A DNA stretch of 17,494 bases from Synergistaceae bacterium (lineage in GTDB: Bacteria; Synergistota; Synergistia; Synergistales; Synergistaceae): contig JAUNSQ010000015.1 in NCBI GenBank assembly GCA_030539135.1, positions 1-17,494 of the forward strand, written 5' to 3'. Position numbers and translations under genes: made by a program. The notes under the pieces are model-generated. The model searched no databases and had not been told where the DNA came from. It saw only the letters and a program-made list of their open reading frames with translations. Positions 9,301 through 16,756 of this stretch are shown piece after piece. Within the stretch, counting starts at the first letter, position 1; each line of letters begins with the position of its first letter.

Positions 9301-9519
9301 GGCAAATGCCCCATACCTAACATGAGCGACCCAGATAAGCCGCACATCGCCGAGATAGTGCGTCCCGACGGGATGGCGGTGCTTACCCACGTGTCGCCGA
9401 TACATTGGGAGGGGCGCGGAGTGGCGTTGGTATCATGTATAGACATTACTGACAGCAAAAAGGCCGAGGCCGCGCTGAAAACAGAGAAAGACCCGCCATC
9501 AGACCTCGGCAGGCAGTAA
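6346..9519 (+). CDS. EAL-domain c-di-GMP phosphodiesterase with PAS/GAF sensors, C-terminal half of the frameshifted hybrid
   Basis: With a GTG start at 6346 it is 1,057 residues, but the ribosome site is poor and the coding frame clearly extends back to about 6289, so the start may be an artefact of the frameshift. The first 40 residues are the tail of the degenerate GGDEF domain begun upstream. A second GGDEF-like domain (about 41-200) has ESDHF at 117-121 in place of the signature and should not make c-di-GMP. The EAL domain (about 208-465) has every key residue: E239 of EAL, N302, E337 of ITES, D364-D365 of DDFGSGYSS, K385 and D387 of KLD, E421 of EGVET and Q441. It should hydrolyse c-di-GMP to pGpG. 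Sensors follow: PAS (490-610), PAS (620-735) with three cysteines, GAF (765-930) and PAS (930-1050) with C974-x10-C985-x2-C988. It appears soluble. Family and activity are well supported; the ligands are unknown. Confidence 0.88.
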   Translation: MAYTDTGVEVFDEDYSAGLSERYHALELRYQQLAKMLRVSENDELTGLLGKQAFYRHVREIINENPDIQYTIVRFDINRFKVFNDVNGTAAGDRLLCDIADMIKRSGKAAILSARLESDHFVLLTRDNPKAAERSEKRLLQWLTSYSPDFRLTFTIGIYQITDRSVEVSFMCDRALLAMHSVKSGFDTRMAYYDTALRDTLLDEQMLIEAMKPALEKGEFILHFQPQINYENGRLVGAEALVRWQHPTRGLLTPDKFIPLFERNGLITRLDEYVWDRCCRYIKNWRDAMPKTRDLETSVSVNVSRLDIYDEKLSETLGALMEKYGLPHSALRLEITESAYMENQGQLIETVDALHKAGFTVEMDDFGSGYSSLNTLKDVYVDVLKLDMKFLAECRDSARGGNILSSVIRMAHWLKLPLIAEGVETKDQADYLKSLGCLYMQGYYFARPRPAEDFEKILAQSSIAKTDKYVGTNIDGMAAFWDPSAQIALLFNSYLGGAAIMEYKEGVLEATRVNDNFYKVLGTTREEYAPMQMNVLNSFDEANRVYAVNEIETAIATGDERYYELRNITGVGGVTREWTGVRLRLLVKNNDSSIFYVCIEDITDRKLIEQEREVESERNSLLMKTTGLTFFSYDYDDDTMTYQMYIPYRGVVKRVVPECGKKCADNARLDPRCAKTLAEVIGKGRLSHIDGSVDFRADLHDMGMRWYRMRYSSVEDAGGRVYRIVGQATDIQEIRDNEALSEAIQRRLDIEAPVHSFNSDIVSRISILFYTTPDIEGAIKTTLSLLGEYYDLSRVYICEDVDGHTASSNTFEWCAEGVRSQKEFLKYVRYDDLGGWEKCTKLFDENGTFYCPDVKALPNDGVKAVFEAQDISAFLQCAIMDSGMFSGVIGFDEYREGRGWADEQVGTLQFISRIISTFLLNLRKAEKAMFSDDFRASLDDNAAYVYIVDPNTHEIIYNNKAIVKKSGDFVGQKCHKVFINIDEPCGKCPIPNMSDPDKPHIAEIVRPDGMAVLTHVSPIHWEGRGVALVSCIDITDSKKAEAALKTEKDPPSDLGRQ

Positions 9520-9548
9520 ACCGAGGTTGTCCACGCCCACCGTAAATA

Positions 9549-9557
9549 TGCTATACT
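9549..9557 (+). promoter_or_regulatory. Extended -10 promoter for the kinase/HPt/cyclase operon
   Basis: TGCTATACT is a near-consensus extended -10 element in the 114-bp gap before the kinase. A TTGTCC word at 9527-9532 could be a -35 box but sits 19 bp away, which the extended -10 would tolerate. Transcription would start near 9564. Confidence 0.55.
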
Positions 9558-9621
9558 TGGCTTGATGAATGCCCATTATTTTGAACGTGCTGACGCTGTG
9601 CCGTAAGTAAAACATTAGTGC

Positions 9622-9627
9622 GAGGTG
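9622..9627 (+). promoter_or_regulatory. Ribosome binding site of the hybrid kinase
   Basis: GAGGTG stands 6 bp before TTG 9634 and 3 bp before GTG 9631. It overlaps the upstream GTG at 9625, which therefore lacks a site of its own. TTG 9634 fits best, GTG 9631 next. Confidence 0.5.
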
Positions 9628-9633
9628 GCTGTG

Positions 9634-12600
9634 TTGGTCAAAGATCCATCATCAGGTAAAAAACGGCTGATTTTGCTCTCAGTCTCCATACTTGTTTGTC
9701 TTGTATTCTCATCGGTCTGCGGTGCGGCCGAGAGAAAAGTTCGCGTGGGATATTTCTCCCTCCCCGGATATCACGAGCAGGACAAAGATGGAAGACGCAG
9801 CGGCTATGGCTACGAATACCTGCAGGAGATGGCGAAGTTCGCGGACTGGACTTACGAATATGTGCCGTGTACATGGTCCGACGCCCAGCGGCTGCTCAAG
9901 GCCGGCGAGATAGACCTCCTCACCTCGGCGCATAAAACGCCGGCGCGCGAAAAAGATTTTGATTTCTCCAGCCTGTCCATTGGCAGCAGCAACGTCATGC
10001 TGACAGTTAAAGCTGACAACCACAACATCGACGTACATAACTTCAAAACACTAAGGCTTAAGGTCGGCCTCTTGGAAGGCAGCACGAGAAACGAAGAGTT
10101 CTTCGCGTTTGCGAGGGGCTGCGGCCTGACATACGACCCCGCCTATTTCAATTCGACCGAAGCCCTGCTCGCGGGGCTGAAGAGCGGCGCCGTGGATGCC
10201 GCCGTCACGAGCAACCTGCGCGTACTCAAGGGCGAGCGCACTATCGCGGAGTTCGCGCCCTCGCCGTACTACGTCATAGTCAGGAAGGGCGACAAGGCTC
10301 TCTTGGACGAGGTCAACAAAGTCCTTGAAACTATAAACATGGATAACCCTCTGTTCAGCAGGGTGCTCTACCATAAATATTACGGCGCGGACAACGGCGG
10401 ATATTTTTACCTTACCGACGAGGAGAAAGCCTACGTAGAAAAAAAGAAAACTATAAATGTCGCTATGATAACGAACAAATTTCCGATTTCGGGCTTCAAG
10501 GATGGGGAGGCAGTCGGTATCCTGCCGGACTTCGTCAGATATTTCGCGAAGCGCGCGGGGCTTGAGGTGAACTTTATCGGAGCGAACGGCGTAGAACAGA
10601 GCATAGAACTCCTAAAGAGCGGGAGCGCCGACATGCTGTGCGATGCCCATTCGGACTACTATACGGCCGAGCAGCTTGGCCTGCGTCTGACGGACCCGTA
10701 TTTTAAATCCACATACAGCATGATCGCCAAAAAGAACGCGAACATGGATATAACAAATGCCAGAGTTGCCGCTTTCAAAGGTTCCGCCGCCGCATACGAA
10801 TATATCGATGACAATATCCCCGCGGCCAACGTGACATACTACGATACGCGCCCTGAATGCCTTGCCGCCGTAAGAAGCGGGGCTCAGGACGTCTACTTCT
10901 GCGACACTCACATAGCGAACTGGCTGCTGCGCGAAGATATGTCGAGCGGCCTGAACTCCGTACTCCTTCCCGGGGTGACGAGAAATTATTCTATAGCCAT
11001 CAGGCGGGAAGAGGGGACGACCCTCTTCTCGATAATCGATAAATGCGTCAAGACGATGGATGATAAGACGAGCAACGAGATCATCACCAAAAATACGACG
11101 CAGCTCAACACTACTCCGTCGTTCGGCTACTATCTCTACACCAGCCCATCCGTCGCGGTCGGGTTCTTCGCGCTCATCTTTGCCGCGTTCGCGGGCTTCG
11201 CCCTCTACGTCATGTCGAAGAGGGAGAGGACGGTACAGGCGCGGCTGATAAACGAAGTCATGGCGTTCGGCACGGCTATGAACAGCGCGTATGACGAGAT
11301 AAGCGAGCTGGATTTCTATAATGGCGTCCGTTACGACATCTCCTATAAGAACGGAAATATGACGAGGGAGAGCGTCAAATGGTCGTTAGAAGAAGATGCC
11401 GAGCTATTCCGCGATTCGCTCCACCCGGAGGATTCGGAGAAGCTCAAGGACCGTAAGACAAAGGAATACTATATCTCCCTTATCGAGAACAAGGCGACGG
11501 ATTATTATGAGTGCCGCTTGCGCGGCAAGGACGGCAAATATCGCTGGAAGTCATACATGTTCCAAGGCATGGCGTCCGACCCTATACATAAAAGCAGCAT
11601 TATGATGTTCGTGAAGGACATCAACGAGGCGAAGGAAGAGGAAGACCGCGCCAGAGCGCAGCTCAAGGAAGCGCTTGAGAGGGCGCAGGCTGGAGCGCAG
11701 GCGAGGAGCGCTTTTCTTTCGAGGATGTCGCATGAGATCAGGACTCCGCTAAACGTCATCACGGGGTTCATGACCATCGCGAGACAGTCGCTCGACAACC
11801 GCGAAAAAGTCAAAGACTGCATAGAAAAGACGGAGGTCTCGTCGCACCATCTGCTGACGATAATCAACGACATACTCGACATGTCGGCGATCGAGAGCGG
11901 AAAGATAAAAATCGCCGCGGAGGACTTCGACTTCAAGAAATTCATCTCGACGATGGGCGCGATGTTCTATTCGCAGGCGCGGATGAAAGGCGTCAACTTC
12001 GACGTGTCGATGAAGGACGTGACGGAGGAATTCCTCGTCGGCGACGAAGGGCGCCTCAGCCAAGTGCTGACGAACTTGCTCTCCAACGCCATAAAGTTCA
12101 CGCCGAAGGATGGGACCGTCACGCTGCGCGTAACGCAGATGTCGCGCTCGGAAAATGACCGCAAGGTCTTCATGCGCTTCGCCGTCGAGGACACGGGCAA
12201 GGGCATAAAGAAAGAATTTACTGAGAGGCTGTTCATGCCGTTCGAGCAGGAGGATGCCGGAACGTCGCGGCTCTACGGCGGCTCCGGGCTTGGGCTCTCG
12301 ATCACCAAGAATTTTGTCGAGCTGATGCGCGGCGCTATAACGGTCGAGAGCGAAGAGGGCAAGGGCTCAAAGTTCATCGTCGACATGCCGTTTGGACTCA
12401 GCTCCAAAAAGGCCGAGGTCTCTCCCCAGATAGCGCGGTTCGCAGACGCGCGAGTGCTGATCGTGGACGACGACAAGGATTACTGCGAATACGTGACTAT
12501 GCTGCTGGACAACTATAAGGTAAAGAGCGAATACGTACTCGGCGGCCAGGAGGCGGTCAGAAAAGTAGAGGAAACATATCAGGCCGGGGAGAGGTACGAC

Positions 12601-13263
12601 CTCTTCATAGTCGACCTGATGATGCCGGATATGAACGGGCTTGAGACCATAAACGCGATACGAGGGTCCATCCCCGAATATACGCCCGTTATAATCGCCA
12701 CGGCCTATGATTACAGCGACATAGAAGATGAAGCCAGAGGCGCGGGCGTTACGGCGTTTGTATCCAAGCCGCTGTTCCAGTCCACCATCTTCAACATCCT
12801 CATGGACATGTACGGAAGATGCGACGGCGTTGAAATGAACGAAGAAGAAATTGGCTATGATTTCAGTGGGAAGCATGTCCTGCTCGCTGAGGACAACGAG
12901 CTGAACATGGTGATCGCGTCCGAGATATTAAACGGAAAAGGATTTATCATAGACAAGGCGTATAATGGACGTGAAGCGTTCGATATGTTCATGGCGTCGC
13001 GGCCCGGGTACTACGACGTCATCCTGATGGATATACAGATGCCCGTGATGGACGGCTATGAGGCGACGAAGCTGATACGTTCGTCGCGGCATGAAGACGC
13101 GCGGAGCGTGCCGATAATCGCGATGACCGCGAACGCATTTGCCGAAGACGTATCAAGGTCGCTCGCCGCCGGGATGGATAATCACATAGCGAAGCCGATA
13201 GACGTGAACGCGCTGTTCTCCCTGCTGGGACATTATCTCTGCCGGGATAAAGATTTTGAATAA
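9634..13263 (+). CDS. EvgS/BvgS-like hybrid sensor histidine kinase (2 SBP domains-TM-PAS-HK-REC-REC)
   Basis: The 1,209-residue protein begins with a lysine-bearing N terminus and a hydrophobic signal segment (about 11-28, ending CGAA). Two periplasmic solute-binding-type domains of the SBP_bac_3 family follow (about 31-245 and 255-485), then a membrane span (about 502-525), a PAS domain (540-660) and a short coiled coil. The HisKA motif SHEIRTPL has H700. The ATPase domain shows the N box (N818), DTGKGI (from D853) and GGSGLGLS (from 882). Receiver 1 has the acidic cluster at 945-947, phosphoacceptor D994 and a SKP lysine. Receiver 2 has E1086-D1087, phosphoacceptor D1133 and an AKP lysine. 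It lacks the HPt domain that usually ends BvgS/EvgS; an HPt gene follows 26 bp downstream. Its ligand is probably a small polar molecule such as an amino acid, but that rests only on the domain family. The start codon is uncertain (9625, 9631 or 9634). Confidence 0.92.
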   Translation: MVKDPSSGKKRLILLSVSILVCLVFSSVCGAAERKVRVGYFSLPGYHEQDKDGRRSGYGYEYLQEMAKFADWTYEYVPCTWSDAQRLLKAGEIDLLTSAHKTPAREKDFDFSSLSIGSSNVMLTVKADNHNIDVHNFKTLRLKVGLLEGSTRNEEFFAFARGCGLTYDPAYFNSTEALLAGLKSGAVDAAVTSNLRVLKGERTIAEFAPSPYYVIVRKGDKALLDEVNKVLETINMDNPLFSRVLYHKYYGADNGGYFYLTDEEKAYVEKKKTINVAMITNKFPISGFKDGEAVGILPDFVRYFAKRAGLEVNFIGANGVEQSIELLKSGSADMLCDAHSDYYTAEQLGLRLTDPYFKSTYSMIAKKNANMDITNARVAAFKGSAAAYEYIDDNIPAANVTYYDTRPECLAAVRSGAQDVYFCDTHIANWLLREDMSSGLNSVLLPGVTRNYSIAIRREEGTTLFSIIDKCVKTMDDKTSNEIITKNTTQLNTTPSFGYYLYTSPSVAVGFFALIFAAFAGFALYVMSKRERTVQARLINEVMAFGTAMNSAYDEISELDFYNGVRYDISYKNGNMTRESVKWSLEEDAELFRDSLHPEDSEKLKDRKTKEYYISLIENKATDYYECRLRGKDGKYRWKSYMFQGMASDPIHKSSIMMFVKDINEAKEEEDRARAQLKEALERAQAGAQARSAFLSRMSHEIRTPLNVITGFMTIARQSLDNREKVKDCIEKTEVSSHHLLTIINDILDMSAIESGKIKIAAEDFDFKKFISTMGAMFYSQARMKGVNFDVSMKDVTEEFLVGDEGRLSQVLTNLLSNAIKFTPKDGTVTLRVTQMSRSENDRKVFMRFAVEDTGKGIKKEFTERLFMPFEQEDAGTSRLYGGSGLGLSITKNFVELMRGAITVESEEGKGSKFIVDMPFGLSSKKAEVSPQIARFADARVLIVDDDKDYCEYVTMLLDNYKVKSEYVLGGQEAVRKVEETYQAGERYDLFIVDLMMPDMNGLETINAIRGSIPEYTPVIIATAYDYSDIEDEARGAGVTAFVSKPLFQSTIFNILMDMYGRCDGVEMNEEEIGYDFSGKHVLLAEDNELNMVIASEILNGKGFIIDKAYNGREAFDMFMASRPGYYDVILMDIQMPVMDGYEATKLIRSSRHEDARSVPIIAMTANAFAEDVSRSLAAGMDNHIAKPIDVNALFSLLGHYLCRDKDFE

Positions 13264-13289
13264 AACAATATCAAGCGGGAGGAATTTTT

Positions 13290-13637
13290 ATGGAACTCGA
13301 AGATCTTAAACAGAACGGAATAGATATAGAGGACGGGCTGAAGCGTTTTATGGGGAACAGGCAGCTCTATAAGAGATGCCTCGCCGGATTTCTCACCGAT
13401 GAAAATTACGTGGAATTTGTAAAGTCCGCGTCCGCCGGAGACTGGGCGAAGGCCTTTGAACACGCCCACGCGCTGAAGGGCCTCTCCGGGAACCTCAGCA
13501 TGAAGGAGCTCTACTCCACATTCTGCGAGCTGTCCGAGAAACTGAGGCCGAAGACCGCCGTCGAGATAAAAGACCTCGCGGAAAAGGCCGAGACCGACTA
13601 CAAAGCTATCGTAGAGGCGATCAAATCGCTTGACTGA
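13290..13637 (+). CDS. Stand-alone HPt phosphotransfer protein
   Basis: This 115-residue all-helical protein carries the HPt signature HAHALKG, with H60 as the likely phosphorylated histidine (AHxLKG) and H58 two before it. A downstream GNLSM segment stands where HPt domains usually have a glycine that makes room for the histidine. It starts with ATG behind a strong GGGAGGA site, 26 bp after the kinase stop and with no terminator between them, so the two are co-transcribed. HPt domains carry phosphate between receiver aspartates. Here it would take it from receiver 1 or 2 of the kinase and pass it to the other receiver or to a response regulator not encoded in this window. Domain assignment is firm; the partner is inferred from position. 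Confidence 0.92.
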   Translation: MELEDLKQNGIDIEDGLKRFMGNRQLYKRCLAGFLTDENYVEFVKSASAGDWAKAFEHAHALKGLSGNLSMKELYSTFCELSEKLRPKTAVEIKDLAEKAETDYKAIVEAIKSLD

Positions 13638-13640
13638 TCC

Positions 13641-13658
13641 GCCGCGCCCCGTCGCGGC
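13641..13658 (+). other. GC-rich hairpin between HPt and cyclase genes
   Basis: GCCGCG and CGCGGC form a perfect 6-bp stem around CCCCGT, just after the HPt stop. No T tract follows, so it is not a standard terminator. It might slow RNA decay or mark a processing site and so alter the HPt-to-cyclase ratio; this is speculation. Confidence 0.35.
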
Positions 13659-13712
13659 AAAACGAAAAGATCGCCTGCGCGCGCATTTACAAGGAAGGGA
13701 TGGTGAGGTGTA

Positions 13713-16580
13713 ATGGGAGCTTCTCTTATTCCAAACTTCGGCAACAGAAGAAAGATATATCTCATAGCCCTTACGCTGTGCGCGTTTCTCTCCGCTGTGC
13801 TGCTGGTCTACACCTCGCTCCACAGGAAGGCTCTGATAAACGAGACGTCAGTGGTCCTCTCGGAGGTGGCCGATAACTCGGCGAAGAACGTCGGGCACCA
13901 TCTGAGAGAGCTGCTTGGCATACTGAAGGTCGAGGCCGACTTTATAAGCGAGCGCGGCGACATACGATCCCCCGCGGTTATGGACATCCTCAAAAAACAG
14001 GTAGAAGGGGGCCACTTTTCCAACGTGTGGGTCACCGGGTCCGACGGGATATCGCGATCCGTAAGCGGGCAGGAACTCGACGTCTCCAACGGCCAGTATA
14101 TACGCAGGGCTATGCGCGGCGAAGCTAACATTTCGCCGATGCTCTCACGTTCGTTGAGCAACAATCACTGCATACTTTTCTCTGTCCCGATATTCCGGGG
14201 CGGCAAGGTCGTCGGCGTCCTGACGGCGAGCGTCTACAGGGATAAAATTTACGACCTGTTTAAGACCATGGTCTATGGAGGACGCGGCTCCACGTTTGCC
14301 GTTGAAAAAAACGGGACCATCATCGCGCAGCCTAACGACGAAAACTTTGATATAAACAAATTTGAAAAGATCATCTCCGGCGACGCCGAGCCCAGCGCCA
14401 ATGTGATTCGTATGCTCAGAGAAAAAGAGCTTTTGTCCGCGATGCGGAGGGGCGAAAACACCACGCTCCGGCTGCTTCTCGGCCGCGACATACAGTATGT
14501 CAACGTGACGCCGATAGGGCTGAACGACTGGTACCTGCTTACCGTGGTACCGGAGTCGGCCGTTATGGAGAGGTTCTCAGACCTCACAACGCTTACGATC
14601 TTTATCATCATCGCGCTCTCGCTGCTCTTCATCATCTCAGTCTACCTTGTCGTCCGCTTCTTCCGCGAGAACACGGAGACCATCCGCGAAGACCTTGAGA
14701 CGCTGTCCACGCTCGAAGAAAGATATGAGACAGCTATGAGGAACGCGGCGGAATATGTCTTTGAATGGAATAAAGAGGACAACATGATCTACGTCACGCC
14801 GTCCTATATCGAGCGCTTCGGCAAAGTCGATATCCCAATCGACAACGTTGGCAGGGCCGCCGAGAACTTCTTAAAAATATATCCCGAAGACACGGAGCGC
14901 TACCATCAATTCGTCCTAGACGTGCTGTCCGGCCGCAGACTCAGGAACGAGACAGAGATTCGTCTCAAAACGCTCAATGGCGAATACGTATGGTGCAGGA
15001 TACAGACAGCGAGCGTCATCGACGCGGACGGGAGAACTATCCGTGTGCTCGGCAGCGTGAGAGACATCGACATGATAGTCAAGGAGCGCATGTCGCTGAA
15101 GCGCAAGGCGGAGCTTGACGGGCTCACCGGGATTTACGACAAAGACACGACGGAGAGCGAGATAGTAGAATATTTCACCGGACAGGGGAAATCCGGGAGG
15201 CACGTCCTCTTTATCGCTGACGTTGATAACTTCAAAGGCATAAACGACACATACGGACACTACCTAGGAGACGCTGTGCTGGGCGATATCGCGGTCGGCA
15301 TGCGCCGAGTGTTCAGGGAGTCTGACATTATTGGGCGCATTGGCGGGGACGAGTTTATGGTACTGATGAAGAACGTGAACAACGACGGCTTGATACATAA
15401 AAAAGCGCTCGAATTTAGGGACGTGTTCATCCGCTGCGCGGTCGGCAAAACGGATTCAGCCGACTTCAAAGTATCCGGCAGCATTGGTATAGCCATATAC
15501 CCAGAGCATGGAAGGACATTTGACGAACTTTACAAGAAGGCCGACCACGCGCTCTATGCGGCGAAGACCGCCGGCAAAAACGCATATGTTATCTATGATG
15601 AGGCAAAGGACGCCACCGGCTCAAACGATGGCGTCGTGGCGGTGGGACAGCCGGAGAACATCCCGACGGGGCAAAAATCATTTGAGGGCAACATCGAAAA
15701 ATACCTCTTCCACATACTCAACACGTCAAGAGACACCATGGAGGGCATACGCATCTGCTTTGGGATGATCTGCAACCAGCTCGGAGTGACGCGAGGTCAG
15801 GTATTCCTCTTTGAGGACGACGATACAATCGACTGTGTGCTCGAATGGCTGGCCGAGGACGCGCTCTCCACGCAGGAGGGCTTCCGCCATTTCAAGCTCC
15901 CGGAACGGCACCCCCTGCTCACGCGCTTCGACGACAGCGACATATTCTTTGTCAACTCGCCGGACAGCGTAGAGGACAAAGAATACTCGGACACGCTGCG
16001 CGCCCACGGAATAATTGGGATGCTGCAGAGCTGCTTTAGAGAAAAAGGCAAGCTGCGCGGCTTCCTCAGCTTCGACGAATGCCTCATGGAGAGAAGAGAG
16101 CCCTCGCCGCGCGAACTTGAGATCGTTGCCACCGTCTCCGAGATCATAGGGACATATCTGCTCAAAGACATAGCTATCTCCAGCCTAGCCCGCGTGAAAA
16201 ACCTTCAGGACATCATACTCGACAACGTCAGCGAACCCATATACATCATAGACTGGAGCACGCATAAGATCGAATACATGAACTCGCACATGAAAGAATT
16301 CTTCCCCAAATCGGAAAGGGGAATGAAATGCTACGAGACGCTCACGGGCCAAACAAAGGAGTGCGAGAATTGCCCGATACCGATAATGGACGACAAAGGC
16401 CTGACGAATTACGAAGATGAGATATTTGTCCAGGCCCTCAAGATAAAGACACGGCGCAAAGTTCTCCGCGTCCGCCTCGACGACGGCTCAGAGCGCGGCA
16501 TCTTCTGCTTCACGCGCATAGGCGACGACTCTAAACAGGAAAAGCACAACAGAGAAAGCTTATTCAAATTCGGCATCTAG
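13713..16580 (+). CDS. Membrane diguanylate cyclase (Cache-like sensor-PAS-GGDEF-GAF-PAS)
   Basis: The 955-residue protein has a first membrane helix (about 14-37), an extracytoplasmic domain (about 40-285) resembling dCache sensors, including the VTGSDGISRS and FSVPIFRGGKVVGVLTAS type segments, and a second helix (about 290-317). A cytoplasmic PAS (335-455) leads to a GGDEF domain (about 468-630). Its signature GGDEF at 544-548 is intact and an RESD inhibitory site starts at R535, so it should synthesise c-di-GMP with feedback control. A GAF domain (665-820) and a PAS domain (825-950) follow; the latter has C873-x10-C884-x2-C887-P. Sensor domains after the catalytic domain are unusual and match those of the phosphodiesterase gene upstream. 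It follows the HPt gene by 75 bp and is probably the last gene of the kinase operon. The ATG lies close behind GAGGTG (2 bp), with a stronger AAGGAAGGGA further up. A signal from the kinase to this cyclase is plausible but unproven. Confidence 0.9.
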   Translation: MGASLIPNFGNRRKIYLIALTLCAFLSAVLLVYTSLHRKALINETSVVLSEVADNSAKNVGHHLRELLGILKVEADFISERGDIRSPAVMDILKKQVEGGHFSNVWVTGSDGISRSVSGQELDVSNGQYIRRAMRGEANISPMLSRSLSNNHCILFSVPIFRGGKVVGVLTASVYRDKIYDLFKTMVYGGRGSTFAVEKNGTIIAQPNDENFDINKFEKIISGDAEPSANVIRMLREKELLSAMRRGENTTLRLLLGRDIQYVNVTPIGLNDWYLLTVVPESAVMERFSDLTTLTIFIIIALSLLFIISVYLVVRFFRENTETIREDLETLSTLEERYETAMRNAAEYVFEWNKEDNMIYVTPSYIERFGKVDIPIDNVGRAAENFLKIYPEDTERYHQFVLDVLSGRRLRNETEIRLKTLNGEYVWCRIQTASVIDADGRTIRVLGSVRDIDMIVKERMSLKRKAELDGLTGIYDKDTTESEIVEYFTGQGKSGRHVLFIADVDNFKGINDTYGHYLGDAVLGDIAVGMRRVFRESDIIGRIGGDEFMVLMKNVNNDGLIHKKALEFRDVFIRCAVGKTDSADFKVSGSIGIAIYPEHGRTFDELYKKADHALYAAKTAGKNAYVIYDEAKDATGSNDGVVAVGQPENIPTGQKSFEGNIEKYLFHILNTSRDTMEGIRICFGMICNQLGVTRGQVFLFEDDDTIDCVLEWLAEDALSTQEGFRHFKLPERHPLLTRFDDSDIFFVNSPDSVEDKEYSDTLRAHGIIGMLQSCFREKGKLRGFLSFDECLMERREPSPRELEIVATVSEIIGTYLLKDIAISSLARVKNLQDIILDNVSEPIYIIDWSTHKIEYMNSHMKEFFPKSERGMKCYETLTGQTKECENCPIPIMDDKGLTNYEDEIFVQALKIKTRRKVLRVRLDDGSERGIFCFTRIGDDSKQEKHNRESLFKFGI

Positions 16581-16608
16581 GAAAAACACTTCTCAGCAAA
16601 CAATAATG

Positions 16609-16646
16609 TCGTGCCTTCAGAACAGAGAAGGCACGATTTTTTATTT
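16609..16646 (+). terminator. Rho-independent terminator after the cyclase gene
   Basis: A perfect 10-bp stem TCGTGCCTTC (16609-16618) with GAAGGCACGA (16627-16636) encloses an 8-nt loop, followed at once by TTTTTTATTTT. It marks the end of the signalling operon. Confidence 0.92.
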
Positions 16647-16657
16647 TCAACATATTA

Positions 16658-16685
16658 TTGACAGAAAATTATTATCTGTTATCAT
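16658..16685 (+). promoter_or_regulatory. Promoter of the amidohydrolase gene
   Basis: A perfect TTGACA (16658-16663) and TATCAT (16680-16685) are 16 bp apart in a very AT-rich stretch directly behind the terminator. The expected start lies in or next to the GGATACA repeats. Confidence 0.65.
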
Positions 16686-16691
16686 TATTTT

Positions 16692-16712
16692 GGATACAGG
16701 ATACAGGATACT
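16692..16712 (+). repeat. Tandem 7-bp repeat GGATACA (three copies, last imperfect)
   Basis: GGATACA at 16692 and 16699 and GGATACT at 16706 follow each other without gaps. They begin 6 bp after the -10 box and cover the transcription start, so they could be an operator or a slippage-prone tract. Confidence 0.65.
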
Positions 16713-16756
16713 AATAAAACATAATCATCACATTGCATAAGGAGCCGTAAGGAACG

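Noticed and set aside
9503..9527. Terminator at the end of the phosphodiesterase gene
   Set aside because: ACCTCGG and CCGAGGT can form a 7-bp stem but it overlaps the stop codon, has an 11-nt loop and no T tract.
13233..13823. Minus-strand frame of 196 codons across the HPt gene
   Set aside because: It covers a clear HPt gene, an intergenic region and the start of the cyclase, and its translation looks like random sequence.
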